The notes: generated by a model not told the origin, from the sequence alone. Counted from the first letter of the stretch, positions 14,171 through 24,335 are shown. The stretch is 38,719 bases of DNA from Mesostigma viride (GCA_009746045.1 RPFO01001417.1:1-38719), one strand, 5' to 3'. Numbers and translations: made by a program.

Positions 14171-15442
14171 TGATAGGGACGAGCAGGATGTCCGCGCCGT
14201 CCGCGCCCTCGTCGGACGGGCGCGCCGTCCCGGCCGCGGCCAAAATATGTTCCTCTACTCCCGTGGTGACCGGACGCGTGAAGTCGGCGGGGATGTCCAA
14301 GACGCTGTCCACGGTGGAGTCCAAGATGCGGGAGTGCATGGAATTTTTCGAGAAGAGGAGGGGGGAAGTCGACGCGATGAGGAAGGAGGTCCGGGACATG
14401 GAGGCGCGGCTCGAGGGGTCCTCGGACCCCGTCGAGGCGGCGGAGTTGAGGCGGAAGATCCGAAAGGCGGCGGACGCCGTACGGGTCATCGAGACGGGCG
14501 AGGACGAGATCGAGTTCCTGCTGGACGCCGCGCCCGTCTACCGAGACTACGTCGTGGCCGTATCGGATTCCAACCGGAAGCGCCAGAAGACGCAGGGAGG
14601 GGGGAGAAGACGGGAGGGGGGCCGAGACGGGAGGCGGGGCGAGCGGCGACTCGAAGCCGATCGACGTCAACCGTCGGTCCCTGTACCGCGATTTCATGAG
14701 GGCCATCGAACGGTACCACTACCTCCCGTTCGAGGACGAGCAGGGCCAGGTGGCCGTCGAGTGCCAGCGCGAGGACCAGATGGTCGTGTACGGTTTCTGC
14801 GCGGAGTGCGAGGTCAACATGGTGGAAGTCGTGGCGGACGGCGCGCTCGTCTGCTCGCGATGCGGGACGTGCGAGCCCGCGCACAACGACGGCGTCGAGG
14901 CGTTCCCCTACGGCACCTCGATCAACAACGCGGACTACTGCTACAAGCGCATCAACCATTTCAACGAGACGCTGTCCCAATTCCACGCGCGCGAACGGTC
15001 CGTCATCCCCGACGAGGTCGTGGACGCCGTGCGCGCGGAGTTCAAGAAGGCGCGCATGACCGCCGCCTCGGACATCACCCCCGAGAACGTGCGCAAGTTC
15101 CTGCGGAAGTTGAAGATGTCCAAGTTCTTCGAACACCGGTTCCAGATCACGCACATCCTCGCGGGCACGTCGCCGCCCACCATGACCACGGAGCAGGAGG
15201 AGCGGTTGCGGAACATGTTCCGCATGATGCAGGCCCCCTTCGAGGAGGTCTGTCCCAAGGACCGCAAGAATTTTTTGAACTACTCCTACTGCCTGCACAA
15301 ACTGTGCGAGCTCATGAGCTACGACCAGTTCATCCCGTACTTCCCCCTGCTGAAGAGCCGGGAGAAGCTGTGGGGACAGGATGTCATTTGGAAGGGGATT
15401 TGCAAAAAGTTGGGGTGGCAGTACATTCCTAGCACTTCGTGA
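14171..15442 (+). CDS. VLTF3-like late transcription factor, frame-broken in a G-run region
   Basis: The N-terminal part (14171 to about 14590) is helical and charged. The main part, in the frame of 14696-15442, has a zinc ribbon (C-x2-C, 16 residues, C-x2-C: GFCAECE then VCSRCGTC) followed by a conserved block with Y-C-Y-K-R-I-N-H-F-N-E and later NYSYCLHKLCELM, features of the poxvirus A2-type VLTF3 family. It is a core gene of nucleocytoviruses and drives late transcription. The two parts lie in frames that differ by two missing bases (or one extra). The junction at 14590-14640 contains several G runs. Together they give about 423 residues. It is probably the factor that acts on the late promoters described here. 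Confidence 0.85.
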
Positions 15443-15477
15443 GACGCGGATCGCCATACCGATGGTGATGAATGTTA

Positions 15478-15483
15478 TTTTAT
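15478..15483 (-). terminator. AATAAA-type signal after PCNA gene
   Basis: TTTATT (AATAAA on the minus strand) lies 77 bp beyond the PCNA stop. The convergent gap 15443-15559 is A/T-rich and otherwise empty. Confidence 0.35.
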
Positions 15484-15559
15484 TATGATTATGAATACGA
15501 ATTGTCTTGCATGCGCATACGATCGAGCTCACACGCCCAACTACGTTTCTACGACGCGG

Positions 15560-16339
15560 TCACTCCGCGTCCATCTGGTCGCCCGAAATCTTCGGGGCCA
15601 GCGCGTACAGCAGCGTCCCCAGGTCTCCCACGCGGTACTTGACGATGATGGGGTACTCGGGACTCAGGAACAGGTTCACACTGCTGCACAGTCCGCCCGC
15701 CTTCGCGAACGTGCACAGGTATCGCAGCGAGAACTCCTCGTCGATCGCGTCGTCCTCCCCCGTCTCCACCTTCATGTTGGGGAACGTCTTCCCGATTTCG
15801 AGCACGCACGACCCGATGTCGCCCTCGCACGCGAACACGATGTCCTCGCCCGTGCACTTGATCCTCACGTTGTCGGACACGATCGACAGGTCGCGGCAGA
15901 TCTTTTGGAATTCCGAGCTCGCCATCGTCACGAGCGTCATGTACTGCTTTTCGGGGATGCTGAGGGACTGCTCGTCGATGTCCAGCAGCTTCATCTTGTA
16001 CGACCACCTCGCGCTCTTGTCCGCGTTCGAGATGTGGATCTCCATCACGTCCATGGACGCCGCGTCCAACTTCATCTCCAGTTCGTCCGACACCCCGACG
16101 TTCTTGATCAGTTTGAACATGTTCACCAGGCTGATGCCCACCGTGCACGGTTTCGTGCAGACGTACTCCTCGATCTTATCGGCCTCCAACAGCACGTGGA
16201 ATAGGGCGCAGTGCGCGTTGTCGAAGGCCGTGATGCGGACGCCGTCCGATCCGAAGTAGAAGTTCACGTCGTTGGTCAGCTCTTTCAACGCCTCCACCAG
16301 CAGCTTGATAGAGGACCCTTGGACTGTCCGGAACTCCAT
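15560..16339 (-). CDS. PCNA-like DNA sliding clamp (259 aa)
   Basis: Typical PCNA sequence along its full length: an early helix-strand unit with IKLLVEALKELTNDVNFYF, then GVRITAFDNAHCALFHVLL, the inter-domain region with L-D-I-D-E-Q, and a C-terminal P-I-I-V-K-Y strand near the end. The length of about 260 matches the family. The clamp rings DNA and tethers polymerase and repair enzymes. ATG 16339 is the start: the open frame upstream to 16378 would use GTG and adds residues outside the family fold. No late-type promoter is present, consistent with early expression of a replication gene. The gene is unbroken. Confidence 0.93.
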   Translation of the reverse strand: MEFRTVQGSSIKLLVEALKELTNDVNFYFGSDGVRITAFDNAHCALFHVLLEADKIEEYVCTKPCTVGISLVNMFKLIKNVGVSDELEMKLDAASMDVMEIHISNADKSARWSYKMKLLDIDEQSLSIPEKQYMTLVTMASSEFQKICRDLSIVSDNVRIKCTGEDIVFACEGDIGSCVLEIGKTFPNMKVETGEDDAIDEEFSLRYLCTFAKAGGLCSSVNLFLSPEYPIIVKYRVGDLGTLLYALAPKISGDQMDAE

Positions 16340-16470
16340 GGCGAAATGGACAGCGCAGACGTCCGACGGGAGTGTCACGACAACGGGACGAGAAATTCGT
16401 CCTCCTCCGCCGAACGCGCGGCGTGTGATCGAGTCGATGGACGACGAGAAGCTCGGCCGAGCGTGCTTAT

Positions 16471-16733
16471 CTACGTCGCGGGCGGGCCGATGCTTTGTAG
16501 GATCGTGTAACCGTTGAACGTCGGGTCGGGAACGTTCTGCAGCCCGCCGCCCGGCTCGTCCGACCTCTCCATGATGTACAGGTACGGCACCCCTCGAAGC
16601 GGGCCGAGTACAGCCTGTGGTCGCCCACGTCGATCGGGTTCGTCGTGAACATCATCTCGCCCGTCGCGAAACGGATGCGGGACACGTTCACCGTCCGCGC
16701 CTCCAGCGTCTTCACCGGTTTCGGGTCCGACAT
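16471..16733 (-). CDS. Small unknown protein, broken (about 87 aa)
   Basis: The first 48 codons from ATG 16733 are well-formed (KTLEARTVNVSRIRFATGE, then MMFTTNPIDVG). At a run of four G near 16590 the frame moves back one base and continues in acidic and polar sequence to a TAG at 16473-16471, instead of the Arg/Thr-rich tail of the original frame. No motif or membrane segment is seen. It lies upstream of PCNA on the same strand. Function unknown. Confidence 0.55.
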
Positions 16734-16770
16734 GATCTGCGCCTCCCTCAGTGGTCTCTAGTAACCTCGC

Positions 16771-16782
16771 GAGAATATTCTC
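16771..16782. promoter_or_regulatory. Palindrome between divergent genes
   Basis: GAGAATATTCTC is a perfect 12-bp palindrome upstream of the minus gene at 16733. It contains the A/T core AATATT, so it may double as a promoter block. Confidence 0.4.
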
Positions 16783-16841
16783 CGCGACGGGATCGCGACG
16801 GTATCGGGCCGACAGGCGTCGAAACTCGTTTCAGCGGGCCG

Positions 16842-16868
16842 ATTTTTTTTATCCGCGCAAAAGTATAC
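16842..16868 (+). promoter_or_regulatory. Bipartite late-type promoter
   Basis: ATTTTTTTTAT (16842-16852), 10-bp spacer, GTATAC (16863-16868), ATG at 16879. Confidence 0.7.
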
Positions 16869-16878
16869 CCCGTCCGCC

Positions 16879-17355
16879 ATGGCCAAGACTCGCTCCCAGT
16901 GCCGCGACTCCTCCCTGCGTCACGATCGCGAACTCGTCGAGCTCGTCATGTCCGGCATCCACAAGGGGTGGGCGGTCAGCATGACGGACGACGGGGAGGT
17001 CGTGTTCGACATCCCGGCGGACGACGACATGGAGGAGGACGTTTCCTGCGACGAGTGCGACACGGACGACGACTACGACGACGACGAGGAACCGGAGGAG
17101 GCGGGGACGGCCGCGGCCCCGCCGCGATCTAAGACGGCGCCGCGACGATCGAGGTGCGAGGGCGAGCTCGTCGGCGGACTCGAGACGCACGAGTTGCCCG
17201 ACGACGACGAGGCCATCCACGCCGTCCGCGCCATCCTGGGAATGCTCGAGCCCGGTCGATGCGACCCGGCGGGCCGGCGACAAGACTCGGCCTCGACCAA
17301 GGTGTTCGTCTTGGGCGATGGCAAGCGCGTCCGGGTGACGGTCGAGGCCGAGTGA
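16879..17355 (+). CDS. Acidic unknown protein (158 aa)
   Basis: A folded-looking N-terminus (ELVELVMSGIHKGWAVSMT) is followed by a very acidic stretch of D/E with C-D-E-C (about residues 45-75), then a Pro/Arg-rich linker and a C-terminal strand region (TKVFVLGDGKRVRVTVEAE). Acidic stretches like this often bind basic partners. The strong late-type promoter suggests a virion or assembly protein. No family recognised. Confidence 0.7.
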   Translation: MAKTRSQCRDSSLRHDRELVELVMSGIHKGWAVSMTDDGEVVFDIPADDDMEEDVSCDECDTDDDYDDDEEPEEAGTAAAPPRSKTAPRRSRCEGELVGGLETHELPDDDEAIHAVRAILGMLEPGRCDPAGRRQDSASTKVFVLGDGKRVRVTVEAE

Positions 17356-17378
17356 CGACGACGCGCATCCGCTACGGC

Positions 17379-17405
17379 ATTTATTTGTCGGCTCTAATTA
17401 TAAAC
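17379..17405 (+). promoter_or_regulatory. Bipartite late-type promoter, variant
   Basis: ATTTATTT (17379-17386), 11-bp spacer, TTATAAAC (17398-17405), ATG at 17417. Confidence 0.5.
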
Positions 17406-17416
17406 CGCGAACGGTC

Positions 17417-18783
17417 ATGAACGCGAGCCCGGACATACTCCAAGCGTTCAAGGCGTTCTTGGAGGAACAGCAGCACGCCAAGATGGACCCTGACCGCACC
17501 GAGGCGGACGAGAACGTCCTGAACCGCATCTACGACCAGATCGTCAAGCCCACGACCGTGATGGAGGCGCGCGGGTCGTTGCAGAAGGCCAACCCGTTCT
17601 CCGACCGGCAGACGTACGTCGTCCAAGAGCGCGACACGTGGTCGTCCATCGCCGCCAGGTTCAACACCATGCCCGAGGAACTCATCATCGCGAACCCCCA
17701 CGTGTCCCCGCGGACGCTCTCCGCCGGTGATCTGCTCATCGTGCCGAAGCCGTACACGTACGAGGACTTCGTCACGTCGATCGTCGTGCCCGACGGTCGC
17801 GGGTTGGCGAACGCGACGTACGCCGGTGGGATCCAGGCGGGCGAGGGAGGAGGGGGGAGGCCGGCGACGGGACCGTCAAGGGGGCGATCGACGCCAAAGC
17901 CTCGGGCCTGTTCCAGAGTTTTCTCAACAAGGTCGGACAATACGGGACCATCGGAAAGGCGGCGAGCACCGCGATGGGCGGGATGGCCAAGCTGGGCGCG
18001 TACGCCCCCGCGGCCGCGCAGGTCGGCATGGGCATCAAGCAACTGGGGCAAGGAGGGGTGTCGAGTCTGATGGCCGTTCCGATGATCGCGTCGGGGCTGT
18101 ACGGCGGGTACAAGACCTACAAGCACGGCCCGAGTCTGACGGACACGGTCATGTCCGCTATGCCGATCGCCGGGTCCGCGCTCGGCCCGGCCGCCTTCGC
18201 GTTGACCAGCGCCGCCAAGACCGCGATGGACAGCGGGCTGGCCGCGAGGTACGACCCCGCGAGCAAGTGGCAGACCGCCAAGAACATGGCGTCCAACGTC
18301 CGTCTCGCGCCGATGGCCGCGGCCCTCGCGTCCCAGTACGCGGTCCCGTACCTGGCGTCCGGCATGAGCGCGAACGCCGAGGCGCTCGCTCGCACCGCTC
18401 CGATCGCCGCGTCGGGACTGTACGAGTACGCGCGAGGCAGGAGCTCGCCCAAGGAACTGTTGTCGCTGTACGCGGCCCTGATGGCGGGCGCGCACGGCCC
18501 GGGGATGCGTCCGTCCGACTTCGGCGTACAGACTGCGGTGTCCAACGCGTGGGAGAACACGTCCGGCATACCTCGACGCGCGTGGGACTACACGACCGGC
18601 CTCCCTCGCCGCGCCCTGGAGGGCGTGGGCGAGGGCGTGGATCGAGCGTACTACGAGGCATACAAAGCGATGTTCGGTGACACGACACCCGTGGACCCGT
18701 TGACCCAAGAGCGAATTTATCCCTGGTTTGCGCGGCTTTTGGAACACGCGAAGATAATGGCGATGAACGGCGGTCGGAGTTAA
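17417..18783 (+). CDS. LysM-domain protein with long Ala/Gly-rich tail, broken once (about 455 aa)
   Basis: Residues 65-111 form a LysM domain: Y-V-V-Q-E-R-D-T-W-S-S-I-A-A-R-F, then E-E-L-I-I-A-N-P, then L-S-A-G-D-L-L-I-V-P. LysM binds N-acetylglucosamine polymers such as chitin or peptidoglycan. At a run of six G near 17850 the frame moves back one base. The rest (to 18783) is rich in A, G, M and S with repeated hydrophobic helices (MGGMAKLGAYAPAAAQVGMG, IASGLYGGYKTYKHGP), possibly membrane-interacting. The stop codon overlaps that of the convergent capsid gene at a TTAA. It may be a virion surface or entry-related protein that contacts a glycan-rich host wall; this is inference. Confidence 0.75.
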
Positions 18784-20424
18784 TGCAGGAACAACTTCCG
18801 CGCGTGGCCGTCCGCGATCTCCAGCACGTTCATCACGCGCGCGTACACGTGCACGCGTCCGTCCGACATCACCGCGCCCTCCTTGTACACCGGCACGTTC
18901 CGGAACTGGAACTTCAGACTCGCCTTGCTCACCTGGCCGAAGTCGAGACTGCCCGACGGATCGTCGCGTTCCGGAAAAAGCGAGAACGGCATCACGTACA
19001 CCATCTCGAAATTGTTCTCACCGGGATGCGAGTGTGGAACTCCGATGGGAGGAAGAAGTTGAACCACACGTTGTCCCTGGGCGGGTCCCACAGGTCCTGT
19101 CCGTTGATGGACAGCGTCGCCCTGTCGAAGAACGCGTTGTCGATCCGAGCGTACAACACCCCCTTCCTCGCCCGGACGTAGTAGCTCCCCTTGTTCACCA
19201 TCTCATAGTCCATGTACGGCCTGTTCCCCTCGAAATTCCAGTACTCCCAGTTATAGTTCTTGTCCGGCGCGCCCTCCAGCCGGTTCTGGTCGGCGCGGAA
19301 GAAGAAGATCAGCTCCTTGCACGACCCCGCGAGGTCGTTCAGCAGGTACTCCTTCGTCAATCGGTCCGACTTCCGCAAGGGGAACTCCAGGTGCTGCGTC
19401 TCCGTGATGAGGTAGCGGTGCTTGTTGCGCGAAAACTCTTGTCTCTCGAACTCGTCCAGGAACAGGTATCGCGTCACCAGAGCGCATTTCAGGATGTCTC
19501 CGCCGATCTTTTGGGACGCGAGCGTCTTGTTCGTGTCCGAATACGCTGTCGAGGTCGTCACGCCTGTGACCGCCCCCGTGTCCTCCTTACCCCCCGTGTA
19601 CACGTTCACGTCCTTGTACAGGTACCGCTCCGAGTCGGTCGACGGGGCGGAGTCGAATGGGACCTTCTGGAAGTACTTGAAGTAGTCCGCCCTCAACGGT
19701 TTTTGGCTCAACCGCACGCGGATCTCCATTTCGTGATACCTCAACGCCGCGATCGGGAACGCGTGGCCCGGTCGCGTGTTGAAGAAGAAGCGGAGAGGGA
19801 CGTACACGTGCTGGTCCGTGAACGTGCCCCGGTTGCCCGCCCCGCCGTGTTCGGATGGCAGACCCGCGATCACGCTCTTCTCTCGCTCCTTGGTCAACGT
19901 GTCCCACACGTGCAGGAAATCCCCCGTCTGCTGCTCGATCAGCGTCTCGCCGATCCACAGCTCCACGGTCTGCGTCAGGACGTACCCGAGGTCCGAGATC
20001 CACGCGGGCTCGAACTGGTCGTGCGTGATGCCCGTGTAGTCCGGGTCCGCGGACAAGGGGTAGTCGTCCGCGAGGAACGCCGCCGTGACCTGGACGTTTT
20101 CCGTTCCTGACGCTGGGGTCACCATGTCCCCCCCACTCTTCGCATCAATACCGGGATCTTGGCCGTTCCGTAGTTGAGTCGCGAGATGTTGTAGTACAAG
20201 TACATCTGCGTGATCAAGTCCCCGATCCGCGGGACGAGGAAGCGCGCCTCCCCGCCGTACACGGCCTGCTGCGTGGGCAACACCTCCACGTCCGCCCAAC
20301 TGAACTTGGTGTGGCGCGAGTAGATGCTCTTGAAATACGTCTTCTCCGGGACCACCGTCAAGAAGTCCTCGAACGCTCCTCGGCCCTTGAGCCACGTCAC
20401 GGAGGCGGAAACGTTGTGAGGCAT
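18780..20424 (-). CDS. Major capsid protein paralog 1, divergent, two frame changes (about 548 aa)
   Basis: The N-terminus has the capsid signature T-Y-F-K-S-I-Y-S-R-H-T-K-F-S-W-A-D followed by a P-R-x-G-D-L strand. The middle has the conserved R-Y-L-F-L-D-E-F-E-R block and NKHRYLITETQ, and the end has the P-F-S-L-F-P strand and V-Y-A-R-x-x-N-V-L. These mark a double jelly-roll capsid protein. The frame moves back one base at a seven-G run near 20130 and again near 19035, in a G pair. It lacks the common C-terminal end of the other three copies. It is transcribed opposite to them, from a shared intergenic region of 153 bp with copy 2. The most divergent copy, perhaps a minor capsid or vertex form. 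Confidence 0.85.
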
Positions 20425-20433
20425 CTCGTCGCC

Positions 20434-20461
20434 CGTATCTTATCTAGTCCGCACATTTTTT
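20434..20461 (-). promoter_or_regulatory. Late-type promoter of capsid gene 1
   Basis: On the minus strand: AAAAAAT (20461-20455), 15-bp spacer, GATACG (20439-20434), ATG at 20424. Confidence 0.6.
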
Positions 20462-20531
20462 GGGCGTATTCCGACGCGTCCGTCCGCCCGTAAACAGTAA
20501 TCCCCGCGCCCGCCGTCGCGCGCGGTATCGG

Positions 20532-20560
20532 AATAATAAAATCTTTGCTGTGTTCTATAC
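20532..20560 (+). promoter_or_regulatory. Late-type promoter of capsid gene 2
   Basis: AATAATAAAAT (20532-20542), 12-bp spacer, CTATAC (20555-20560), ATG at 20578. Confidence 0.75.
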
Positions 20561-20577
20561 TTGGCATCCGCGTCATC

Positions 20578-22287
20578 ATGTCTCACGCCGTCATGGTTCT
20601 CAAGGCCAAGGGGCCGCAGGACGTCGCCACCATCGTCCAGCCCGAGGTGACCTTCTGGCGGTCGGTGTTCTCCCGCCACACGAACTTCACGTGGGAAGAC
20701 ACCGACGTCGCGCAGGCCACCGGGTCGGCCGACTATGGTCAGACGGTCGAGTTCAAACTCCCGCGTTCCGGCGACCTCGTCACCAAGTGTTTCCTCGCGC
20801 TCCAAGTCGACCCGCTGACGCTAGGCACGATCGTAAAGAAGACGACCGCCAGCGATGGTTCGGTGTCCGAGACCGCAATTACGACCCTGCCTTTCTCGCC
20901 GTATATCTGGGACTTCGGCCGCGCGCTCATCGATTACGTCGAGCTCACGATCGGAGGGTATCAGATCGAGCGCATCACGGGCGACATGTTGCATGTATGG
21001 GACCGTCTCGCGCGTCCCGATAACAAGAGCTGGGTGGACAACCTGTCCGTGCATCACGGCCAATCCGTCAAGTTCGACGAGAAGGGGAATGTGATCGCGT
21101 ACACGGACGGGAAGAGCAAGCAGTACGTCTACATCCCTCTGGACTTCACGTTCACGCAGGACCCCGGACTTTCTCTCCCGATGATCGCCATGCAGTATCA
21201 CGAGGTCCGCGTCAAGGTCAAGTTCCAAACAGCGGACAAGATGTTCGCGAAGAATCAACACATTGGGAAGGGAGTAGTCAGCAACGAGGGAATCGACAGC
21301 ATCAACTACGAGGTCCGCCCCATCGTGCGCCGGCTGTTGCAAGAGGGCAAGTGGGGCTCTGCCCTGACGCAAGTCGTGCATACCACGGGTGATCGAAAGA
21401 TCATCGACTGGTTGATCGCTAACGTCGAGTACAGCGACCAAGTCACTGTCGAGTTGACCGACCCCGGACGGGTCGTGTCCGTCAAAATATCGAACGCCGA
21501 CGCGTGTACATTCCCCGCCGACGTGGGAACGGCATTCTCGGGGTACGTAAACGTGAAGATGGACATCGGATTTATCGGCGAGCACGTGTGTGAGCGGTTC
21601 CTGCCCGTAACGTACGACAACAATTACAACACGTGGGTATCCGCTCCGCCCAAGTTCGCGGCCAAGTTGCTGTGTCGTTACGTGTACCTGGACGACTTCG
21701 AGCGGCGACAATTCGCTGTCAACCCCCACGAGTATCTGATCACGGAACTGCAATATCATCAACAATTCGTGGACGGAAACCAGGAGTCCGTGTCGATCGA
21801 TCTGAAATTCAATCACCCGACAAAGGAACTCATCTTCTTTTACCGTCCCGACAACTGGGCGAGTGCCGGGTATCCTAACCAGGTGCACGTTTACAAGGGG
21901 TACTGGGAGTTCGTGAACTGGAACAGGGTTTTCAAGGCCAATACTTTGTACGATCCCAGTGGGCACCTGTTCGACAAGGCGAACCTGACCATCAATTCTC
22001 AATCGGTGTACGGCGACGGCAGAGATGCCGAATATTTTTCCAATATCGTACCCGGACAATTCCACACCCGCGTGCCGAAGGGTCAAAACATTTACGTCGT
22101 TCCTTTCTCTCTCGACCCCGAAAGCTGGAAGCCTTCCGGCTCGCTCAACTTTTCCCGATTGGACGATGTGAAGCTGACGTTGTCGGGCATGAACAAGCCG
22201 CTACCCGGTTCCATCCACGTGTACGCTCGCAATTTCAACGTCCTCACCGTGTCCAACGGCATGGCGGGCAAGCGTTATGCGTCATAA
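20578..22287 (+). CDS. Major capsid protein paralog 2 (569 aa)
   Basis: Intact double jelly-roll capsid protein. It starts M-S-H-A-V-M-V-L-K-A-K-G-P-Q-D-V, then VTFWRSVFSRHTNFTWED and L-P-R-S-G-D-L, the standard first jelly-roll entry. RYVYLDDFERRQFAVNPHEY marks the second domain, and the C-terminus ends in the common Y-A-R-N-F-N-V-L...R-Y-A-S. The ATG at 20578 is chosen from the family N-terminus and the promoter; an upstream in-frame ATG at 20545 lies inside the promoter spacing. The 3' two thirds use more A/T-ending codons than copies 1 and 4. It forms trimeric capsomers of the icosahedral shell. Confidence 0.93.
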   Translation: MSHAVMVLKAKGPQDVATIVQPEVTFWRSVFSRHTNFTWEDTDVAQATGSADYGQTVEFKLPRSGDLVTKCFLALQVDPLTLGTIVKKTTASDGSVSETAITTLPFSPYIWDFGRALIDYVELTIGGYQIERITGDMLHVWDRLARPDNKSWVDNLSVHHGQSVKFDEKGNVIAYTDGKSKQYVYIPLDFTFTQDPGLSLPMIAMQYHEVRVKVKFQTADKMFAKNQHIGKGVVSNEGIDSINYEVRPIVRRLLQEGKWGSALTQVVHTTGDRKIIDWLIANVEYSDQVTVELTDPGRVVSVKISNADACTFPADVGTAFSGYVNVKMDIGFIGEHVCERFLPVTYDNNYNTWVSAPPKFAAKLLCRYVYLDDFERRQFAVNPHEYLITELQYHQQFVDGNQESVSIDLKFNHPTKELIFFYRPDNWASAGYPNQVHVYKGYWEFVNWNRVFKANTLYDPSGHLFDKANLTINSQSVYGDGRDAEYFSNIVPGQFHTRVPKGQNIYVVPFSLDPESWKPSGSLNFSRLDDVKLTLSGMNKPLPGSIHVYARNFNVLTVSNGMAGKRYAS

Positions 22288-22344
22288 GCGATCTGACAGC
22301 ACCGATCCGCGCGCGCGGATCTCTTCCGTCCGCGGAAGGACGCG

Positions 22345-22371
22345 AAATTATTTCTGTGTCGAGTTATATAC
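22345..22371 (+). promoter_or_regulatory. Late-type promoter of capsid gene 3
   Basis: AAATTATTT (22345-22353), 12-bp spacer, ATATAC (22366-22371), ATG at 22390. Confidence 0.75.
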
Positions 22372-22389
22372 CGACCCATCGCCGCGAAG

Positions 22390-24174
22390 ATGTCCAGCCA
22401 AGCCATCATGGCCCTTCGGTCCAAGGGGCCGCAAGACGTCGCCCTCATCGTGGACCCCGAAGTCACCTTCTGGAAGTCCGTGTTCCCGCGCCACACCAAT
22501 TTCGCGCTCGAGGACGCGGAGGTCAATCAATCCGCCGGGATGTCCGCATATGGTCAGACAGTCGAGTTCAAGCTCCCGAGGTCTGGCGATCTCATTTCCA
22601 AGGTCATGGCATTCATACAAGTGGACGCCATGTCATCGGGTGTCGATTTTGCTCCATTCGCCAAGGACTTCGGGCGCATTTTGATCGACAACGTCGAGTT
22701 GTCGATCGGAGGGTACTCGATCGAGAAGATCAGCGGTGACTTTTTGCACGTCATGGACAAGATCAGTCGGCCCGAGTACAAGAGTTTCGTGGACAACATG
22801 CCCGTAAACGGCGGAGGCAGTGTGGTATTGGGGAAGGACAACCGGATCCTGGACTACTGTGACGGGAGCCGGAGGCAGTACCTCTACATCCCGCTCGAGT
22901 TCACCTTCGCGACCGACCCGGGTCTCGCGCTTCCCATGATCGCTCTACAGTACCACGACGTTATCGTCAAGATCCAATTCGCGACTGCCGAAAACATCTT
23001 CACACGGTACACGGACATATTGCCGAAACCGACGGGTAACACCACCGCTCAGAACTGGAACTCGTGGTCTAACGACGAACACGGACGATGGATGTTCCTT
23101 CGGAACGCCCTCGTGCGGCGCTTGGACGACAAGTTCCCCGTCGTGATAGGAGTGAACGCTTCGACGCTCACGGACGCCGCCGTCACCAGCCCCGTGTACA
23201 ACGGCGTGATGACGGGCCGGGAGTTGTACGAACGCGTGTCGATGGTCGACTACGATAATACGACCGCGACGACGTTCAAACTGCTCGCGGCCGCGGAAAA
23301 CAATTCCAATCCGACTGTCTCCAATCTGGTCACCGACATCAAGTGTCTAATTCTGGCAGGTTCGGCGAACCGGACGTCCAATAATTTGTTCTTTAAGCTG
23401 GGCGGCAACGATCTCGACCTTCTCGCCCAATACGCCGCTAAGGGGACAGCAGATACCAGCGTGAATACGAAACTCGCCGGTGGTATGGCCAAGCCGACGA
23501 CAGGTTACGTCCACCCTCGCACCTCCTGGATCTCCTCGCCCCCCGCTTTCGACTGCAAGCTCGTCGTCCGCTACGTGTACCTGGACGACTACGAGCGTCG
23601 CCAGTTCGCGCTCAACGGCCACGAGTACCTCATCACCGAGACTCAGCGCATGCAGCAGTCCGTCAACGGCGAGACCGAGGTCACGATCGATCTCAACTTC
23701 AACCACCCCGTCAAGGAGTTCCTGTTCTGGTACAAGCCCGCCGACCTGTCGTGGGTGAACCGGATCGCCACCGCGTTGGACGCCGACCTCGGTTACAACG
23801 CCTACTGGAAGTTCTGGAACGCGAACAGTCTCGCCGGCAACGGCCACCTTTTCCAGACCGCGAACCTTTCGCTCAACGCCCAGAACGTGTTCGGCGACGG
23901 TCGCGACCCCGTGTACTTCAGCAAGATGTTGATGGCCGACTTCCACACGCGCGTGCAGGACGAGGGGAGGGTCTACGTCATCCCCTTCAGCCTGAATCCC
24001 GAGTCGTGGAAACCCACCGGGAGCGTCAACATGTCCCGTTTGGACAGCGCCAAACTCGTCCTCAAGGGCCTGAGCGCCACGGGCATCGCCGCGGGCACGA
24101 TCGACATATACGCGCGCAGTTTCAACGTCCTGGTCATCCGATCGGGCATGGGCGGCAAGCGTTTCGCGTCGTAA
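22390..24174 (+). CDS. Major capsid protein paralog 3 (594 aa)
   Basis: Intact, and closest to copy 2 in its N-terminal half (A-I-M-A-L-R-S-K-G-P-Q-D-V, VTFWKSVFPRHTNFALED). It is longer because of a loop of roughly 90 residues in the middle (about residues 220-360, rich in N, T and A) before RYVYLDDYERRQFALNGHEY. The C-terminus ends ...YARSFNVL...GMGGKRFAS like copies 2 and 4. The inserted loop would lie on the outer face between jelly-roll strands, where capsid proteins vary most, so it may be a surface-exposed decoration. The middle of the gene is less GC-rich than its ends, hinting at recombination between paralogs. Confidence 0.93.
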   Translation: MSSQAIMALRSKGPQDVALIVDPEVTFWKSVFPRHTNFALEDAEVNQSAGMSAYGQTVEFKLPRSGDLISKVMAFIQVDAMSSGVDFAPFAKDFGRILIDNVELSIGGYSIEKISGDFLHVMDKISRPEYKSFVDNMPVNGGGSVVLGKDNRILDYCDGSRRQYLYIPLEFTFATDPGLALPMIALQYHDVIVKIQFATAENIFTRYTDILPKPTGNTTAQNWNSWSNDEHGRWMFLRNALVRRLDDKFPVVIGVNASTLTDAAVTSPVYNGVMTGRELYERVSMVDYDNTTATTFKLLAAAENNSNPTVSNLVTDIKCLILAGSANRTSNNLFFKLGGNDLDLLAQYAAKGTADTSVNTKLAGGMAKPTTGYVHPRTSWISSPPAFDCKLVVRYVYLDDYERRQFALNGHEYLITETQRMQQSVNGETEVTIDLNFNHPVKEFLFWYKPADLSWVNRIATALDADLGYNAYWKFWNANSLAGNGHLFQTANLSLNAQNVFGDGRDPVYFSKMLMADFHTRVQDEGRVYVIPFSLNPESWKPTGSVNMSRLDSAKLVLKGLSATGIAAGTIDIYARSFNVLVIRSGMGGKRFAS

Positions 24175-24290
24175 ATCCCTTCTTCTGGCGATCGATCGCC
24201 GCGTCGGAACACCTTCTCAACCTCACCCCTCTCGAGAAGTCCGACGACCGTCCGCATCCGCGCGCGCGCTCGTCGCCGCCGCGGCGGACG

Positions 24291-24319
24291 AAACAAAAAT
24301 CTCTGTCCTTGTAGTATAC
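24291..24319 (+). promoter_or_regulatory. Late-type promoter of capsid gene 4
   Basis: AAACAAAAAT (24291-24300), 13-bp spacer, GTATAC (24314-24319), ATG at 24336. Confidence 0.75.
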
Positions 24320-24335
24320 GGAAACCCGCCCGGCC

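Noticed and set aside
16340-16378. Upstream GTG start for PCNA
   Set aside because: It would add 13 residues that do not belong to the PCNA fold; the ATG at 16339 gives the usual length.
20100-20150. Programmed frameshift in capsid gene 1
   Set aside because: The G7 run could allow slippage, but the same one-base pattern recurs in many unrelated genes without a common slippery heptamer or pseudoknot, so base loss is more likely.
20821-22086. Minus-strand frame of 421 codons opposite capsid gene 2
   Set aside because: The plus strand encodes an unmistakable capsid protein; the antisense frame has no motif and no promoter.
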